Shown: positions 1 to 12,669 of the stretch, piece after piece
Numbering within the stretch: position 1 is the first letter of the stretch
Layout of the letters: each line of letters starts with the position of its first letter
Source: Drosophila persimilis
Lineage: Eukaryota; Arthropoda; Insecta; Diptera; Drosophilidae
Assembly (NCBI RefSeq): GCF_003286085.1
Contig: NW_020825298.1
Span: forward strand, 9,796,001 to 9,860,000
DNA: 64,000 nucleotides
Direction of reading: 5' to 3'
Notes under the pieces: model-generated
Database searches by the model: none
What the model was told of the DNA's origin: nothing
The model's input: only the letters and a program-made list of their open reading frames with translations
Made by a program: the position numbers and the translations under genes

Positions 1-229
1 GTAGTAGGGATGGTAGGGTGGCTGGAAGACCGTGTAAATTGATGGGAAAACACGGCCACAAGAGTCGACTCGAGTCCGAGTCGCGCGTCAAAACAAACAG
101 AGAGTCGGCTCGAGTGCGAGTGCGAGCCGAAGGCAAATGCTTATAGTTACGACGTCGGCAGGCAGATACATACACGCACAGACACAGCTGTGCCGCCTGT
201 GAATGACAGATACACAGCAGTCAAGCCAA

Positions 230-356
230 AGAGAACGAGAGAGACGGCGAGAGAGCGAGAGAGTTGTGTGAGAGAGAGGCTCTCCCATTGCGCATGCGGG
301 CTCTTGCTGCGGCGCTGCCATTTTATATAAAATCTCCGCTAGAGGAGAGTAGACTC
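230..356 (+). promoter_or_regulatory. bun: Candidate TATA promoter with GAGA tract for the bun short isoform
   Basis: A dense GAGA run at about 230-280 is followed by a TATA box (TATATAA, 324-330). This places a start site near 354-356 and leaves an AT-rich 5' UTR of about 520 bases before the bun ATG at 876. GAGA tracts bind GAGA factor and often accompany paused or developmentally regulated fly promoters. I see no clean Inr at the predicted start, so the exact TSS is an inference. Confidence 0.4.
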
Positions 357-875
357 GGAGTCGCCAAAAAACCTCGCTACACGCAACATCGCTACAAAAA
401 TCCAAAAGAAAGAATTAAATATATTGCTTGAACAATTTATATATACATGTGTGTAACAGCAATAATTATTTTTACTGTAACTAAAAGCCAACCAAGAGAC
501 TTGTGAATTATATTAATTCCAAAAACACCGCAACAAAAAGCCAATTGAAACAAAAGCTCTGCTCTCGCACGAAAAAAAAAGCTCTGCGCCGGTCTCGTAA
601 ATCAGTCTGAAAAGCTAAGCAGCAGATTCAGTTATTGCTAAACTTTTGCCACACAAACAAGCCCAAAAAAGGAGAGCTGAAAAGAAACAAGAAGCAAGAA
701 GAATATTTAAAAGTGAAGTGCTGAAAAATATCAGAAAATACAACACAAAACTGTGATCCAAAGAAAATAGAGAAAAAAAAACCCTGAAGTTTTGTGCCAG
801 TGCAAGTGCAGGGAGAAAAATATCCACTTTCCATAAACCAAAAAATCCATAAAGACAGACCAAAAGCCAAAAAAT

Positions 876-3800
876 ATGATGGGTACAATGTCGCTGCGCC
901 AGCCCGAGAACTGGCTCTACGAGATCTGGCAGAAGGGCTACGACAGCCCCTGCTATGTGATGGTGCCCAATGCAAAAGTATGTATATCTAGAGACAGCAC
1001 ATCCCCCATCCCATCCCATCCCCCCTCCCTCTCTAACACCCCGGTCTCTCTACCTGGTCTCCAACTGAGACTAGATGCAATTTTATTGATTTTTTCCCGC
1101 ATATATTTGGGCCTCACGGAGGCTGTGTGGCATTTTTTGTTGGCAATTTTTCAATGTCGTCAAAGCCACAAAAAAAAATAATGTGAAATCTGGTAAATGA
1201 GAAAAAATGTGTCCGTCACTTGTCAGAAAATTACTTTAGCTAATGTGCAAAAAAAGAAAAGAGTGAGGTTTCAATCATTTCATCATATCGAAAATCCTTT
1301 GTTCTTTGTGACAAAGGAGGAACCACCAGGGTTCGTTTTGTCTCGGTTCGGTTCGCTTCCTCTACCTAAACAAGGACCCCGACAAGTGTACACCACAAAA
1401 AACGAAAAGAAAAAAGAAAAGAAAAAACCTCAGCCTCAGCGACTCTCTGGCTCTTCCGCCATGTTTGTTTGAGAAAAATGCAACCGAAAAAAAAAACATT
1501 CAAAACGAGAAAGACAAAAATTGAGAACTGCATGAGATTTGGAGAGAAGAGATACCCACAAGAGACGGTCCGTGGAGTGGAGGGAGCGAGAAGCGCGTGA
1601 CCTGACCCCAAGACCGAACCCAACCCGGTTCTGTTCTCCAGTGTACAGACAGGCACTCTGTATGAGTATGTACCCTCCTTCGCTCCCTGTATGCGTGCAC
1701 GTGTGTGTATAATTAGCATTGCTTCAGAGGGAAAGAACGAAACAGAGACAGAGAGAGAGAGAGAGAAGACTGCTTCTCAAGTGCTTCTTTACCTGTCCAG
1801 CGGTTAATTTTATCTCTGTCAATAAATTCAGCAATTCCAGGCCTTATCTTCGGGGGGATTGTCTGAGCAAAAACTGATAAGAAATTGAAAGAATAGAAGG
1901 TCCATAAATTGTGCAAAGAAAATTGATAAAAGATGGAAGGAATGGCAGCGGGAACAGATCACATCTGGACTTTAATCTCATCAATAAAATAATATAGAAA
2001 TAATAAAAGACAAGAGCAAAGACCAAGCCATAAATCACGAAAATTATACGAAAGAAAACAAGTGAAAAACAAAGATCTAGACAAGACATAAACTGGGAAA
2101 GAAAAAAAACCAAACATCCAGACACACCTGCGCTGTCGGGCACTGCGACTGGAACCACAAATAAATGATATACAATGTACATATTTAGGTCTGTCTGCCG
2201 TGTATTAATTTGTTTGTTTTTTTACCTTGCTGCTTTTTTGCACCTCATTGTTAACAGAAAGCCGAGCAGAACCAAAGCAGCTTTAACCGGTTTGCGTTTG
2301 TTTAATGCGGTTTCCTATTTATTGTTTTTGTCTTTTTCTTTTTTTTTGATTTGCACCGATTTATGCCTCAACTTTTATCAAATTTTGGCTGTCGGCCGCT
2401 GACTTCTAATTTTGGTAATGCCGATTTTTAATGAGTGTACACGGATCTAAAAATAAAAGTGGATATTTTTATAAAAATAATTTATTAGCAGCGAAAAAAA
2501 CGTGCAGAATACCCTACCCCCGTATAATTTCTCATTGCTCTTTGGTATATACTTTGTTTTGTTTTTTTGGCACTGGTGCCAAGGCAAAAACCATGCTCCG
2601 AGAACATGCGACGGCTTTCCGATGGCTTTTCATGCCTCATCCTCATGGTGGTGCCCGTGCCCACTGCCCTCCCTATTCGGGGTGTGTGTGTGTGTTATAT
2701 ATTATCGTGTAGAATGTGAGAAGGTATGACTAATGAGAGCTGTATGAAATAAAACGCGCGCCCGGTTCAAAATTGTTCAATTAATGGGCTTTTCATTGGC
2801 AATACCCTGCCCATGGGTATTATGGAAATTAAGAGCTGATCTCTATAGATTTTATGGGGTATTTCGAGCTTCGGCTTTCTGCCCGATTCTTCTTGGGGAT
2901 CTGCTAAATATTTTTCGTATAATGACGTGCCATGTTTCTTGCCTGACGTACTTATGAGCTGATTATATAGCCTTATCCTTTGGCTGATTGCTTCTTTCTT
3001 TGGGATTTTTATATGGTGATGGCCGACGACGCACAGCATTTTTATTTCGCTCGCTCGTTCGACAGAAATCAGGCCACAACAACAAGAAAATGTCGAAAGA
3101 AATTGTTGAAAGTGAAGACGACGACGACGACGACGAAAGCATCCAAGCGGGCAGAGCCAGAGGCTGACTATTTATAGAGATGGTTGCTGCATGGGTGGAG
3201 CGAAAGAGAGAGGTGGAAAGAAAACTCTCTCATGAAACGGAACTAGAGAAATGTCATCGACTGTGTGGTAGCGGAGAGCCTATTGACATTTCCCCATTTC
3301 CCATAAAAAATGGCTACCCACAAATTCACCTGAACACGTGCCTCTAAATCCGCCTGCACACCTAAAGCCCATAGAAAGTGAGGGTCTGGGAATAAAAGAG
3401 AGTTCGAATGTACCCCAGACATTGCTCTCCCTCTCTCACTCTCCTTTGTGCGATTATTCTAGAAAAAGTGATTTTTGCCTGCTGCACTCGTTTTCCTTTT
3501 GGCTTGTGGCTGCTCTTTAATAGGTTTATTAAATTTTCACAAGGTGTAGCCAGGAGAGGGGGGGTGCGGGCCCAGGTGAGCTGCTATGTGGTCAGGGTCT
3601 GGGTTTTCGGTGACGTGTTCCTCCGCTGCATGGCATTGACAGTGACACGAGCGAGAACATATTTGATTCTTTTGTGTGGTAGGAGGGGGGGAGCCATTTA
3701 CATTTACACAGCAAATACATCAAAATAGCCGCAAGAGGAAACACGTCACATTGAGCAAACATTGGTTGGTTGGCAACAGAGGAGCGAAATGCGATTTATG

Positions 3801-4695
3801 AATGGGGCCACAAAACAGAATGAAAAGGGTAGAAATGCGCAATAAATGTTAAATAACAGACGGCTGTAAGAAACCCCACACTGTGACTGTAACAGAAGCA
3901 GAAGAACAACAGCGGCAATGTTAAATAACAGCCGGCTGAAATGAGTCACAGTATGTCGGGTGTTGTACAAACAGCAGAGTGTCTATTGCTATCTTGTAAG
4001 TAAATATTCATTCTATGCATCATACTGATAAAGAAAGTAGAGATAAAACCATAAAAGAAATGTTCCCTAAGTCCCTAAAAACTGTGTAAAAGATTTTCCC
4101 TTAGTAGAACATAGAATAACAGAGAGTTGTGATCTCTCTGTTACTAAACAAAAAAATACTAATCAACACTCTCCTGCTTCTTGTACTTTTCTAGGATCTG
4201 GTCAAATCGCATCTCATGATCGCCGTGCGCGAGGAGGTGGAGGTCCTAAAGGAACGCATCTCCGAGCTAATGGACAAGATCAATAAGCTGGAGCTGGAGA
4301 ACAACATCCTAAAGTCGAACATACCGCAGGAGACGCTGCAGCAGCTGCAGATGCAGCTGCAGATCGCCGGCACCCAGCAGCCGGCGGCAGTGGGCGCCCC
4401 CCCGGCCACGCCGGCCATCCAGGCCCCACCTGCAGCGACAGCGGCAGTGGCAGTGGCTGCTGGCGCTGGTCAGGCAGCAGTGGCTACAGTGGGAGCAGCT
4501 ACCAGTCCCGCAACGGCAGCGGCCCCCACAACCATTCCCAATGGCAGCGCTGAGAATGGCAGCAGCGTCATTGTCGATGCAGTGGCAGCGGTGGAGCAGC
4601 AGGTGCAGTCAGCAGCAGCAGCAGCAGCGGCAGCGGCAGCGGCGGCGGCGTCTGGACAGACAGCGCCTGTGAACACGAACGGCCCCATGTCCTAG
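876..4695 (+). CDS. bun: bunched, short isoform (TSC22/GILZ leucine-zipper protein)
   Basis: There are two coding exons, 876-977 and 4195-4695, with a phase 0 junction, giving a protein of about 200 residues. The first exon supplies a 34-residue isoform-specific N-terminus. The second opens with the TSC box ([19 protein letters not shown]) followed by a leucine zipper spaced through [10 protein letters not shown]. The rest is low complexity: glutamine-rich, then alanine/proline-rich, with a run of about 14 alanines near 4610-4650. TSC22-domain proteins dimerise through the zipper. Long fly Bun isoforms promote growth with Madm, while short ones are linked to BMP/EGFR patterning. The long isoform's N-terminal exons are not in this window. 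The start is the first of two adjacent ATGs; the second, at 879, is equally usable. Confidence 0.9.
978..4194 (+). other. bun: bun intron, 3.2 kb
   Basis: The donor GTATGT follows AAA at 977 and the acceptor is TTTTCTAG ending at 4194. I see no nested gene. The intron holds GA/CT-rich stretches (around 1750), an imperfect GACGAC microsatellite near 3115, and AT-rich sequence. Open frames here lack codon bias and family resemblance. Confidence 0.6.
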
Positions 4696-7030
4696 GCTGT
4701 GGGTGTTAGTGTTAGTTTTCTCTCCTGGAACGTAACATGGCCGAGGCGTACACAGACCCGGCCACTGGAATGTGGGAAGAGTAACCGTAATGTAAGCTCA
4801 ACTTTGTCTCTTTCGAATGCCAGCGTCGCCGCAGCCTGCGGCACACGGACCGAGCAAGAGGGAGAGAGCAAAGCGAAACTCAGAGCAGGACGGCAACAAT
4901 AACAGTAACAGAAATAGCAACAGCAAATGCAAACCATTTAACAGTCTGCAAATGAAAGTATTAGTTAACAGCGAATGTTGTCTGGACATGTGCTATTGTT
5001 GCTGGCTGTTCCTGTACCGCTGTGCAGTCGCTGTTTTGTTAATTTCTCGATTGTGATATTTGTTTAACACACACACAGACACACCACCACCACCACCACC
5101 ACACACAACACACACATTTAAGCAATTCATACACATACAGACCAACACACAACACACATAGACTGCACGTTAACAATGGCTGCGGCTGCATGCTGTTAAC
5201 GTCTGCTGTTATGCTTAACAGAAGAAGATGAAGAATTACAGTTAGTTTTAAAGAGGCGCTGCTGCGCGGAAACAGACATGATTTTGTCCACCGTCTTTGT
5301 TTGATTATCTTTTATCCTTGTTTACCGTTTGTTTCCATGTTATTAACGCTACAAATAAAACGTGAAAAAACCCCAATATAAAATAAAATACCATGTAGAT
5401 GTATACTATGTAATGGCCACAAAATAATACTTGCAGAAAGTAGAATTTTGGCCAAAAACAGCAGCAACAGAAAACACACACACGCAAATCAATAAACTGT
5501 AAAAGAGAGCGCTTGGGAAATGCAGAAAAAGAATAAGAAGATGAAGAAGAAGCGGAAGAGGATGGAAGGATGAAGGAAGATGGTAGAGAAGGATAAAGAA
5601 AGGAAATGTAAAGAAAAATATGTGATAATTTGCATTGTGCAGTCAGAGACATAAGATGTAAATTGTAAAAAAGCAAATAACAAGAGAAGCGAGAAAGTAA
5701 AATTCAAATTTCCACACAATATTTAAATATGATAAAAAAAAGCCAGCTGCTATTTTTATAATTTACATTTAAAACCTTACTTTTATTGTACAAAAACAAA
5801 AAACAAAACCAACAACAAAGCAAAAACCACACAGAAAATATTAACTAAATCATAATTATGCATGTTTCAAATTTAAACAACAAAAAAAAAACGAAAAACA
5901 CGTAGAAAATTGTCGTAGTTTTAGAATATTTTCAAGATATATTTTTAAAAAAATTGTAAAACTATTCGCAAACCAAACAAACACGAAAGCTTATCACAAT
6001 TGTTTGTTAAAATTCTTAATCAATCAACAATAACTGTAAATATTGTGTAAAACTTAACTCAAATTGAAAATTGAAAATTGAGAACAAAACAAAATTGAAA
6101 CAAAAGCAAAAAACTTCAAAAGTGACAAAGAATACTGAGGATCCAATGCAAAGAAAAAACAAGGAAAACAAAACCCGCAAAACCCAACAAAACGAAATGA
6201 AAAAGTTAAACTGTAAGAAGAAAGTGAAAAAGGTCGTCCTATTTTTTGTTATAATTATTTAGTTGATAGTTTTGCATTAATCTTTATTTCAAAATGCCTC
6301 GATGTTTATACAAAATCTGTTATAGGATTTTTTTCCACATTCGTTTTTCGTTACCCCCTCGCACTCGAACACCAGACCACCAGACCACCAGACTACCAGA
6401 CTCCCACAAGAAGAAGAAAGATGAAAAATGTTTTGCTGCAGCACAGATATAAAGGTGTGAATCCCCCTAAAGGCAATGCTTCCAACAGGAAGTCATTCCC
6501 TGCTGTTCGGACCGTATCCGCCCCCTAGAAGCCAAGTTTTGAAATGCCAGAACGCACTCACTCATTTGGGGCACGGCAGAACAGCCTGCCCCAGCCCTGC
6601 CCCACACTCAATGCAACCTGCGGAGACTCAAATTGTCTAGGGTTTGCGTGGGCAGGAAAAAAGGAAAGCTAGAGAAAGAATGGTAGAAATAGAAACCATC
6701 CAAAACGAAAAGTGAAAGAAGAATGTTGTGAAACCAAATAAATACTCTCATTGAAGTGCTCAAAACTTGCGTTCTACCCGGCGGATACACGGACGGACTA
6801 CCCAAAACCCATAGTAATTCTGTTCAAAGTATTTTTCCCATGATTTTTATTTTCAATTCATGTCTAGTTTTCCTCCTATGATTTCTACATTTTAAGTCTC
6901 TTTTTAAGCTTAACTATTAATTTATTAATTAGTTTGTAAGTGCAGCCACAATTGCAAATAAATTAAACAAAACGATACAAAATCAACTGCAAAAACACCT
7001 ACAATTAAAATAAAGGAAAAAATAAAATTA
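4696..7030 (+). other. bun: bun 3' UTR
   Basis: This is about 2.3 kb of A-rich sequence with no supportable gene. A CAC/CA microsatellite lies at about 5070-5115. Poly(A) signals AATAAA occur near 6956, 7013 and 7021, so the mature 3' end is probably close to 7030, just before the Tc1-like remnant. The extent is inferred from the signals only. Confidence 0.5.
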
Positions 7031-7079
7031 TACTGAAAACCAAAATATGTGCAAAAAGTGGATTCTCAACGTTGGATGG

Positions 7080-7665
7080 GTGTCATCTGCTTTGGAGTCA
7101 CATGCAACGTTATTGTGAGTAGTGGCCTCTAATGCAGATGGTTTCGGGCCGACGCGATGAAACACCCCAGACCATGATCGAAGCGCTACCATGTTTAACG
7201 GTCTTCTTTGTGTATTTTGGATTTACATTTTTGTTGGGAGGACGTCGTTCACCATCACTTCCAAAGACAGTAAACTTGGATTCGTCGCTCCAAACAATCA
7301 CATTCTAAAAATGGGGACCTTTGTGAATATACTCTGTGGCGAATTGAAGCCGCTTTTGAACATTCTTGATGGACAGCAATGGGCGTAGGTCCCACGGCGA
7401 AATGTACAGAGACATTCTTAGTAACAATTTATCTGGAGAATATGCCGATAATTTGCCACTTGCCTGGATATTTCAACAAAACAACGACCCGAAACATTTC
7501 TGCCAGATAGACAAGTCGTGGCCTAACCAAGAAGGAATCAATGTTTTGCAATGGCCACCGCAGTGACACAAAAAATTCGAACTGTGAAATAAAATTGTTT
7601 CTTGATTTTCGTTTAAATTCTTGGTGTTGTTCTTGTGGCTTAAGTCTTTGAGCACCACTGTAGTT
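7080..7665. mobile_element. Tc1/mariner-superfamily transposase remnant with internal inversion
   Basis: Two pieces of one transposase lie head to head. On the minus strand, about 7375 down to 7125, the frame reads through WSDESKFTVFGSDGE, NPKYTKKTVKHG and SIMVWG, the central catalytic region including the first DDE aspartate. On the plus strand, about 7370-7566, it reads DILSNN, YADNLPLAWIFQQNNDPKH and INVLQWPPQ, the next part of the same protein including the second aspartate. The frame stops at WPPQ, so the segment with the third catalytic residue is gone. A Tc1-like end (TTGAGCACCACTGTA) lies at about 7650-7665. The element cannot encode an active transposase. Confidence 0.75.
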
Positions 7666-8371
7666 ACGTCTGTCTGTTACCTACCACGCGCTTACGCGCT
7701 CTATCTCTCTCACCAACACTCTTCCTCGTGCAGTGTATCCTATCCTATCGTGCAGTATCGTAAAGAGGCTAAAGGCTCTTGCCTATCCCATACTTTCTGG
7801 CTGTTTGAAAAAGACGTGAAAGGTCGGTAAGATATAGCAGGAATGGAATAGATGCGCTGTAAAACACGATGTCATTATTGCCTACTTTCAGGCCGAGTCG
7901 AGTCCCCCAATGTTGCAGTAAAAATTCCGCAACATCTGGGCAACATATATGATAATCAGAGCTTAACCTACAAAGCTTATTGAGTCGATTAATAGCTGCA
8001 GGCATTAGGTTTTCAGAATTGAAAAGTTCTTCAAATTAAAAACCAGAACAATAAAAAAAAAAATATATGAAAGAAAATTGGAGTCTCAAATCTATCAGAA
8101 AAAGTGGGTCTGATCGATCAATTAGTTTCCATTGCTTCACACGCCTGCATCATCCTCCAACACTAGCTAGTGTTTTTTGTCGTTCCGAGGATATTGTACA
8201 CATTTGTGTATAGTCCTTAAAACCAAACCAATAAATGCTATTACCAATTCCGATTTAGAATGAAATGAAGAATACCTTTATTTGTTCAAATGATTCGTTT
8301 CTTGATATTAGGGTTTTATCTAGACTAAGAAATATAATAAAAAACTTTAGAATACTTTGTGTGTGACCGCG
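7666..8371. other. Intergenic; 3' flank of Oatp33Eb
   Basis: I see no gene here. TTTATT at 8277-8282, read on the minus strand as AATAAA, is about 90 bases past the Oatp33Eb stop and is its likely poly(A) signal. The rest is AT-rich with no feature I can name. Confidence 0.5.
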
Positions 8372-11300
8372 TCAGAAATCCGTTTCGGGACTTTGAGGTC
8401 TTCCTTCATCCAGCTGCTTGTGATCAATAACCTCCGTTCTTTGGACAGGAGGTGGAGTTATCGGTGGAGATGTTTCTGGAAGAGCTGGAACAGTTGTCGG
8501 TGGATCCGTTGCCGGAAGAACAGGAGGAATTGTTTGCTGTGGCTCCTCCAAGAGCTGAACCTGTGGCTGGGGCTGCTTGTCTACAACATCATGACCCAGA
8601 TCAGCCACTTGGCTGGGGGCATTGAAGGACCTAAGGGTGCCCAACTGTGCGCGCACATCAGTCTCGGAGAGATGATGCACTGGGACATTGGCAGGAACGG
8701 CCAGGCGCTTGGGAGAGGTGTTGCCATCGTTGGCCTTGCGTCTGTCCGGAGGAAAGATCACCTGGGCATAGGTTACTCCACTGCCGTTGGGTTCAACAAT
8801 GCTTTGGGCTCCACCGGAAGAGGTTGTCACGGAGCTGGGATTCCGAAAAACGCCTACCGGTTGTTGAGCTTCCTCCTTGGGAGCATCCCGTCGCTGCATG
8901 GGTGATGCGGAGGCCATGGATGTGGTTGTCGTGGTCAGGGGGCTGCCACCTCGTGGCGCAGACGCCGAAGCGGTTGTGTCCTCGTGCGGAATCGGGGCGT
9001 ACAGCGAAGGCGTGTAGTTGTTGTCCGTCACCTTGCAGTTGTAGAGGTTCAGACCCTTGGCGAAGATGAACACCAGAATATCGAAGAGCACGCCAGTCAG
9101 GATCAAGCTGGCGGTGAGAATGTCCAGGATGTTTCCATGCTTCGGGGTCTCTCGGAGCAGACAACGCTCATAGTTGGGAGCCCAGTAGACGCATGTGGAG
9201 CCTGTAAAGGGAAAAACATGAGCAAGAAGCCCGCAAGAAGAGTGTGGACAGTACTTACGGGTCACCAAATCGTAGCTGAGATGCACGGGAATATAGGCGA
9301 AGAGTCCGACGAGCATCACCTCGAAAGCCAGTGCCAAGGTCTTGTCCTGCGGCAGGACGGCGCGTAGTGTTATCAAAGTCTTGCCAATCGTCATCATGCC
9401 CAGCAGGAAGGCCGACGAAATGCTGAAAATCTGGAACAGGATGATGGTCTGCTGGCAGACGTCGCCACTACAAGCTCCGGCCGTGGCACGCATCAGGCCC
9501 GAGGTGTTCTGAGTCTGATCCCCACTGCAGCTGCAGCCCTCGAAGAGCTCAAAACTGTTGATGGAGGTCTGCTTGGTGCAGCCGGCGTAGCACGGAGAGA
9601 AGTACGTAATGCTACTGTTCTCCGGGCACACCGGCATGAAGGCGGTGGGCGTGCACAGGCATTGGCTCGAGCAATAGGGCTGACTGAGCTTGCCCCCGAC
9701 CACGCCCGCAATTGCCCCGACATCGCACTTGAGGAAGACGAATCCCACGAAGATGGCAACCAGGTGGAGGCCCATGCCCATGTTGATCCCAACGATGGTG
9801 CGGGCCGAAAGCTGAGCCTTGGAGATGACCAGTCCCCCGATCAGCATGCCCACTGCCATTACCGGAGGCTTGAGGAAGTACGAGACGAAGGCAGAGCGCC
9901 ACTCCTCCGTGAGACCATCCTGCTCGTTGTACGGCAGGAAGAAGCGACTCTGCAGATAGCTCTCCTCCTGCAGGCCGAAGTTCACGATAGCACTCTGGAC
10001 GAACATGATGCTCACGAGATTGACCATCAGCAGGCGGTTGTTGAAGAGCCGCTTCATCGAGGGCCAGAAGTCCGTGTCGTCCAGGTACGTCGAGAACTGG
10101 CTGCCGAAGCTGCGCATGTTCGACTGCTCGATTATCCGCTGAGCGGCTTGATGGATCACCGTCTTGGGCAGTCGCTTCGGGAACAGCCCCACCATCACGG
10201 CTCCCACAAATATGAGTGGCGCCAGGATTGCCCAACCCAGCCACCAGCCGACTTGGGTCAGGCCCACGCCCAAGACCAGAAACGATCCCGCCTGCTGGCC
10301 AAAGACGCGAGCCGCCAGCGTGGCAGCAATCACCGCCGGACTGTCCTGGGACAGGGAGTTGTCGTCGATGTAGCTGACGCCGATGGTGTAGTACGCCAGT
10401 CCGCCCATGCCCAGAGCTAGCTGGAGTATGAAGAGCAACACCAGGGTGATGGTGCTGCTCTGGGCCTCTGTCAGCGTCAGTTTCTGGAACTGCGCCAGGG
10501 AAGTCGCACACAGATTCGCATCCAAGAGAGCATCCTTTGCCTTGGTCCCATCAGCACTAAAAGAGGTTTCACAGTGTTAGAGGATAGATAATGTAAGGTT
10601 ACTGTATGCTACTTACAAGTTCATTATGTTGGGAATGATGGCGATCACACACGTCACTGATTGAAGCATCAACGTGCCCACCAGCCACTTGATCGGATGG
10701 AAGACATCCGCCCAGAAGGCGAACACCAAGGCAAACACAGCCTGGCACAGGCCGCTAGTCACCAGTAGCCAATCTATGGGTAAGTTATCAAAAGAAACCT
10801 TTATAAATACGAGGCCTTTAGTTTAGTTGAAGGAAAACCCAGAATTCCACCAAGTATATCATCCTTATCTAGCCCAATTGATAGAGAAAGATATGACGTA
10901 TGAGTAACGCGAACACATTTTTGGTCAATTGCATTTGATATGAGATGTCAACACCACATTGGGCTCCCTATAGCATGAAGAATGTTTCGGTAATTTCGGT
11001 ACAAGTAAATCCATAGGTAAAATTTCCCAGTCATTCTGGCCAGACCGGATGAAGGTTTGGTTCTGATTACGTATTGCATCTGATGACGAATAGCTATCTT
11101 GCCCCCACAGATATGGAAAACAATGGAATGATAACTCTATTGAGTCGCATTTGGACTATTCGATACCCGTTGTGGAAAAAGCGATTGCAATACTGACAGC
11201 AAGGAGGGAAAAACCATATAAATAGTAAGATTAGTAACGCGCGTACAAATCTTTGGGACACGATTTTTTCAGACTGTCTTTTGATCTGGCTCCAGGCTTT

Positions 11301-11908
11301 GGGCTTTGGGCTTCGGTCCATCTACCAATTTAGGAACCTTAGGTAGAAATACAATATACCCTTGTACCTTGAAGAGTACTGGGTATATAAAGGGGAGAAC
11401 GAATGCCCCCGCCCACAGACACTGGCAATCGTCAACAATATCGCAAAACTGATAACTCACAAAAAATCTCCTCGTAGAACCAGGCCAACACCTCGATTAC
11501 TACCGTACACCTGAGCTGGCTGCGCGAGTAATGTTCGTGTTTTTGCGATAGGGGATAGGTGTGGCTTACTCACCGACTAGCAGGGCACTGTAGCCGTACT
11601 GGGATGCAGCCTGTTTGGCCGACACACGGAAGTAGGATTCGCTGGCGCCCTGGAGCATCCCAGTGCAGGCCAGGACCAGGACAAACGTGCGCAGACGGGC
11701 ATACTTCTGGCATCCTGGGCCACGGCACCAGCCCAGACCCTTGATACCGCAATCGACGCTGTCTGGGAGGAAGAGAGGATTTTATAGATTACGTGTCGAG
11801 GCAGTCACGGAGGCACTATTTATGAGTTTCTTGGGACCCACCGTCGGGTATGTTGTTGGCATTTACAGCTATCTGCGATAGATCGGAGTTGCGCATATTT
11901 TGCGCCAT
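8372..11908 (-). CDS. Oatp33Eb: Organic anion transporting polypeptide Oatp33Eb
   Basis: Coding exons on the minus strand are 11908-11842, 11762-11574, 10773-10617, 10556-9259 and 9201-8372. Phases agree and give 846 residues. This is a 12-TM SLCO/OATP-family plasma-membrane carrier for organic anions. A short polar N-terminus precedes the first TM. The membrane bundle includes VGWWLGWAI, a diverged form of the OATP signature around TM6. A large extracellular loop between TM9 and TM10 holds the Kazal-like cysteines (CSSQCLC, CYAGCTK, CSCSGD). The C-terminal cytoplasmic tail of about 230 residues is rich in Pro, Ser and Thr and has no partner I recognise. The 57-bp last intron is a multiple of three without a stop, so retention would insert 19 residues. 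It faces away from Oatp33Ea, its likely paralogue. Confidence 0.9.
10774..11573 (-). other. Oatp33Eb: Oatp33Eb second intron, 800 bp
   Basis: The intron is bounded by a GTGAGT donor (minus strand, from 11573) and a CCCATAG acceptor (ending at 10774). It is single-copy AT-rich sequence in which I see no gene. Confidence 0.5.
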
Positions 11909-12669
11909 ATTTCTATTCGATTTCGATATGTATTTCGTTTTTGTTTTTTGCTCACTAGCTTTTTAGATATTAACTTTCTTCAATGGCCATGAATCGATGG
12001 CATCTTCACCACACCGCGCACTGACCAGACCAACGTCTATTCGAATAGCTGGATGAGAGCAAACTGAGGAGAGCTCTACCTGGGGTACACCTCTCGCCTC
12101 GCTCTCAGTGTCTGTCCGTCCACTGATAAGGCGTCCCGTTTTATCTTATCAGAGTTTATTTATGTGCTTTTTGTTTCATTTTCGTGCCTAATAGCAACTT
12201 TATTGCCGCCGCTTACGCATCGTGGGATCGTGGGGGACATGTTGCAGCAGCATCAAGCATGTATCTAAACAATTGGGATCGCTTGGAGTTAATATAAGAT
12301 GGTCCCGATCTGTTCAGGAGTGAGTTCATTTTAGAAGTTTACTCTAAGTTAACCGTGGAGAAGTTCCGAGCCTTTCTACCCATATTTGGTTATATATTGA
12401 CTTATTCTATTTTCCTTCTTAGGCTTAAGGCTTAGGATTAATGATGCTGCATAAATAGAGATATTACGAAGGCATCGTAGCCTAGAAATATGTAGTTATA
12501 TTTTAGCTATGATTTCTGAAGCGAAAGTACTGTGAACGATATGCAAGTATCTATTTTTCATTAGAAGAAAACAAAGTCGGCCTTGAATATAGCTTACGAA
12601 AAGCCTTCAAGAAAATCTGTAAATTATATAGCCAAAGAAATTTAAGAACTGATTTCAATTTGCATCAAA
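11909..12669. promoter_or_regulatory. Divergent spacer with paired GATA sites, Oatp33Eb / Ac45-like
   Basis: This 760-bp spacer separates two divergent start codons. A tight cluster at about 12121-12155 holds CTGATAAG and two facing copies of CTTATC/GATAAG within 35 bases. GATA factors (serpent, GATAe) drive gut and Malpighian-tubule genes in flies, which would suit a tubule or gut transporter; this link is inferred from the sites alone. No TATA box is evident. Confidence 0.4.

Noticed and set aside
8357..10511. Several open frames of 120-300 codons on both strands
   Set aside because: They are shadows of the large Oatp33Eb exons; only the 717-codon minus frame fits the OATP family.
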